This document shows positions 63,154-64,000 of a stretch of DNA of 64,000 nucleotides, one piece after another. Under the pieces are notes generated by a model. That model was not told where the DNA came from and did not search any database. It saw nothing but the letters and a program-made list of their open reading frames with translations. Position numbers and translations under genes: made by a program. Source of the stretch: Parvularculaceae bacterium (lineage in GTDB: Bacteria; Pseudomonadota; Alphaproteobacteria; Caulobacterales; Parvularculaceae); NCBI GenBank assembly GCA_028284065.1, contig JANQSJ010000013.1, positions 1 to 64,000 of the forward strand, written 5' to 3'. Each line of letters begins with the position of its first letter. Position 1 is the stretch's first letter.

Positions 63154-63340
63154 GTTTTGTTTGATTAGGTTTTGCCGGGAACTCGATTTCATTTTCCGTC
63201 GTCCCTGCCGCATTCGAAGCAATTTTGACCTGGCGCAAAGACCACGCCGGAAGGCCTTGTCAGGCTGCAATGGCGTTGCGGTCGCGGGGCGCGTGCGCTT
63301 CGGGCCAGCCAGGGCAAGACAAGTCAACGGGAAGAGAGCC

Positions 63341-64000
63341 ATGCATATTGAGCCGGGCGTCGTTGACGGCGCGAAAATGGCGGCGAGCTACGCGACCGCA
63401 ACCGGATCTGCCGCCGTGGCGGCCACTATGTGCCTTCACACACTGAGGAATGACGGCGGCGCGCCGGCATTGCTGCTCCGCAGCATCTTCACCACCGCTT
63501 TGGCGCTTATTTTCTTCGAAGTATTGCCCCACTACCCCATAGGCGTGTCGGAGGTGCATTTCGTTTTCGGGGCGACGCTTTATCTCGTCTTCGGCGCGGG
63601 ACCGGCGGCGATCGGGCTCGCGGCGGGGCTTCTCCTGCAAGGCGCGCTCTTTCAGCCCTCGGACCTTCCGCAGTATTTCATCAATGTCACGACACTGATT
63701 ATTCCGCTTTGGCTCGTCAGCATCGCCGCAAAGCGGCTGATCGCCCACGACACGCCCTATGTCAGCCTGAAGTTCTGGCAGGTTCTCGCCATGGCCGCCA
63801 TTTATCAGGGGGGCGTCATTACCATTGTAACGCTCTGGTCGGTCTATGGCGGCGGGCTTGGCGCTGAGAATCTCACCGCGATCGGCGCATTCGCATCGCG
63901 CTATCTTCTGGTGATCCTGGTCGAGCCGGTCGTCGCCATGGGGCTCCTCGCCGCCGCGAAAGCGGCGGACCGGAAGGTCACGGCGCCGATCTTCTACAAT
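63341..64000 (+). CDS. CbiM-like energy-coupling factor transporter S component, partial
   Basis: The first 220 codons of a gene that runs off the right edge, read from ATG 63341 with GGAAGAG upstream. It begins MHIEPGVVDGAKMAASYATA: in the CbiM/NikM family the N-terminal Met-His coordinates the cobalt or nickel ion, so the MHIEPG start is diagnostic and fixes the start codon. At least five membrane segments follow (TALALIFFEVLPHYPIG, LYLVFGAGPAAIGLAAGLL, YFINVTTLIIPLWLVSIAA and others). It captures Co2+ or Ni2+ for an ECF ABC transporter; the metal and partner genes are outside the window. The usual C-terminal cluster cannot be checked. Confidence 0.85.
   Translation, partial: MHIEPGVVDGAKMAASYATATGSAAVAATMCLHTLRNDGGAPALLLRSIFTTALALIFFEVLPHYPIGVSEVHFVFGATLYLVFGAGPAAIGLAAGLLLQGALFQPSDLPQYFINVTTLIIPLWLVSIAAKRLIAHDTPYVSLKFWQVLAMAAIYQGGVITIVTLWSVYGGGLGAENLTAIGAFASRYLLVILVEPVVAMGLLAAAKAADRKVTAPIFYN

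Noticed and set aside
63154-63340. A possible cobalamin or metal riboswitch before the CbiM-like gene
   Set aside because: I looked for the B12 box and the conserved core of cobalamin riboswitches and did not find a convincing match.
1-64000. CRISPR arrays, insertion sequences, prophage or integrase genes
   Set aside because: None was recognised on reading the translations and repeats.

Overview
The window is GC-rich chromosomal DNA of an alphaproteobacterium. The gene content (class I lysyl-tRNA synthetase, hrcA-grpE beside rph, a ubiE-ubiB-coaBC neighbourhood, an ihfB-lapA-trpF-trpB...trpA-accD-folC series, UrcA, DUF2849/DUF934 in a cys operon, several TonB-dependent receptors) fits the Caulobacterales/Hyphomonadaceae/Parvularculaceae area; I cannot fix the genus. 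I saw no rRNA, tRNA, CRISPR array, insertion sequence or prophage. Most of it is densely packed housekeeping sequence, with an accessory stretch at about 3.9-20 kb.

Layout. 1-2.4 kb: tightly overlapped pabB-pabA-pabC (minus strand; pabC runs off the left edge), then an AI-2E-type membrane protein. 3.9-7.7 kb: a membrane LytTR regulator divergent from a DUF2141 secreted protein and a TonB-dependent receptor. 8.2-10.7 kb: oxyR divergent from ahpC-ahpD, a complete peroxide-defence unit, with a 34-residue membrane protein candidate downstream of oxyR. 11-19.8 kb: three different Fe(II)/2-oxoglutarate dioxygenase-like proteins interleaved with small secreted proteins and a 1016-residue TonB receptor. 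20.9-26.8 kb: assimilatory sulfur operon cysG-DUF2849-cysI-DUF934-cysH with a divergent LysR regulator. 27.7-33.9 kb: IscU-like scaffold, cysS, folE, hisI, DUF2270, MATE and DUF4386 membrane proteins. 34.1-39.8 kb: pyrD, a DASS anion transporter, UrcA, and a SulP permease preceded by what looks like a decayed beta-carbonic anhydrase gene. 39.8-43.8 kb: a secreted protein, TerB, lysK and a CPBP protease. 43.8-54.1 kb: the folC-accD-trpA ... trpB-trpF-lapA-ihfB series on the minus strand, interrupted between trpB and trpA by a glycosyltransferase, an O-antigen ligase-like protein and a lipoprotein carboxylesterase. 54.3-64 kb: ubiE-ubiB, a PcfJ-like protein, coaBC, grpE, hrcA, rph, an acyltransferase and a CbiM-like transporter subunit cut by the right edge.

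Functional links: folate synthesis (pabABC, folE, folC), tryptophan (trpA, B, F), sulfate to sulfide (cysH, cysI, siroheme by cysG, possibly SulP uptake), peroxide defence (oxyR, ahpCD), ubiquinone (ubiE, ubiB) and protein quality control (hrcA, grpE). The observations I would check first are the carbonic anhydrase remnant next to SulP, the surface-polysaccharide insertion inside the trp operon, a 35-codon ORF whose ends overlap trpF and trpB, and the dioxygenase/TonB-receptor stretch. All identifications come from reading the translations; no database search was run.
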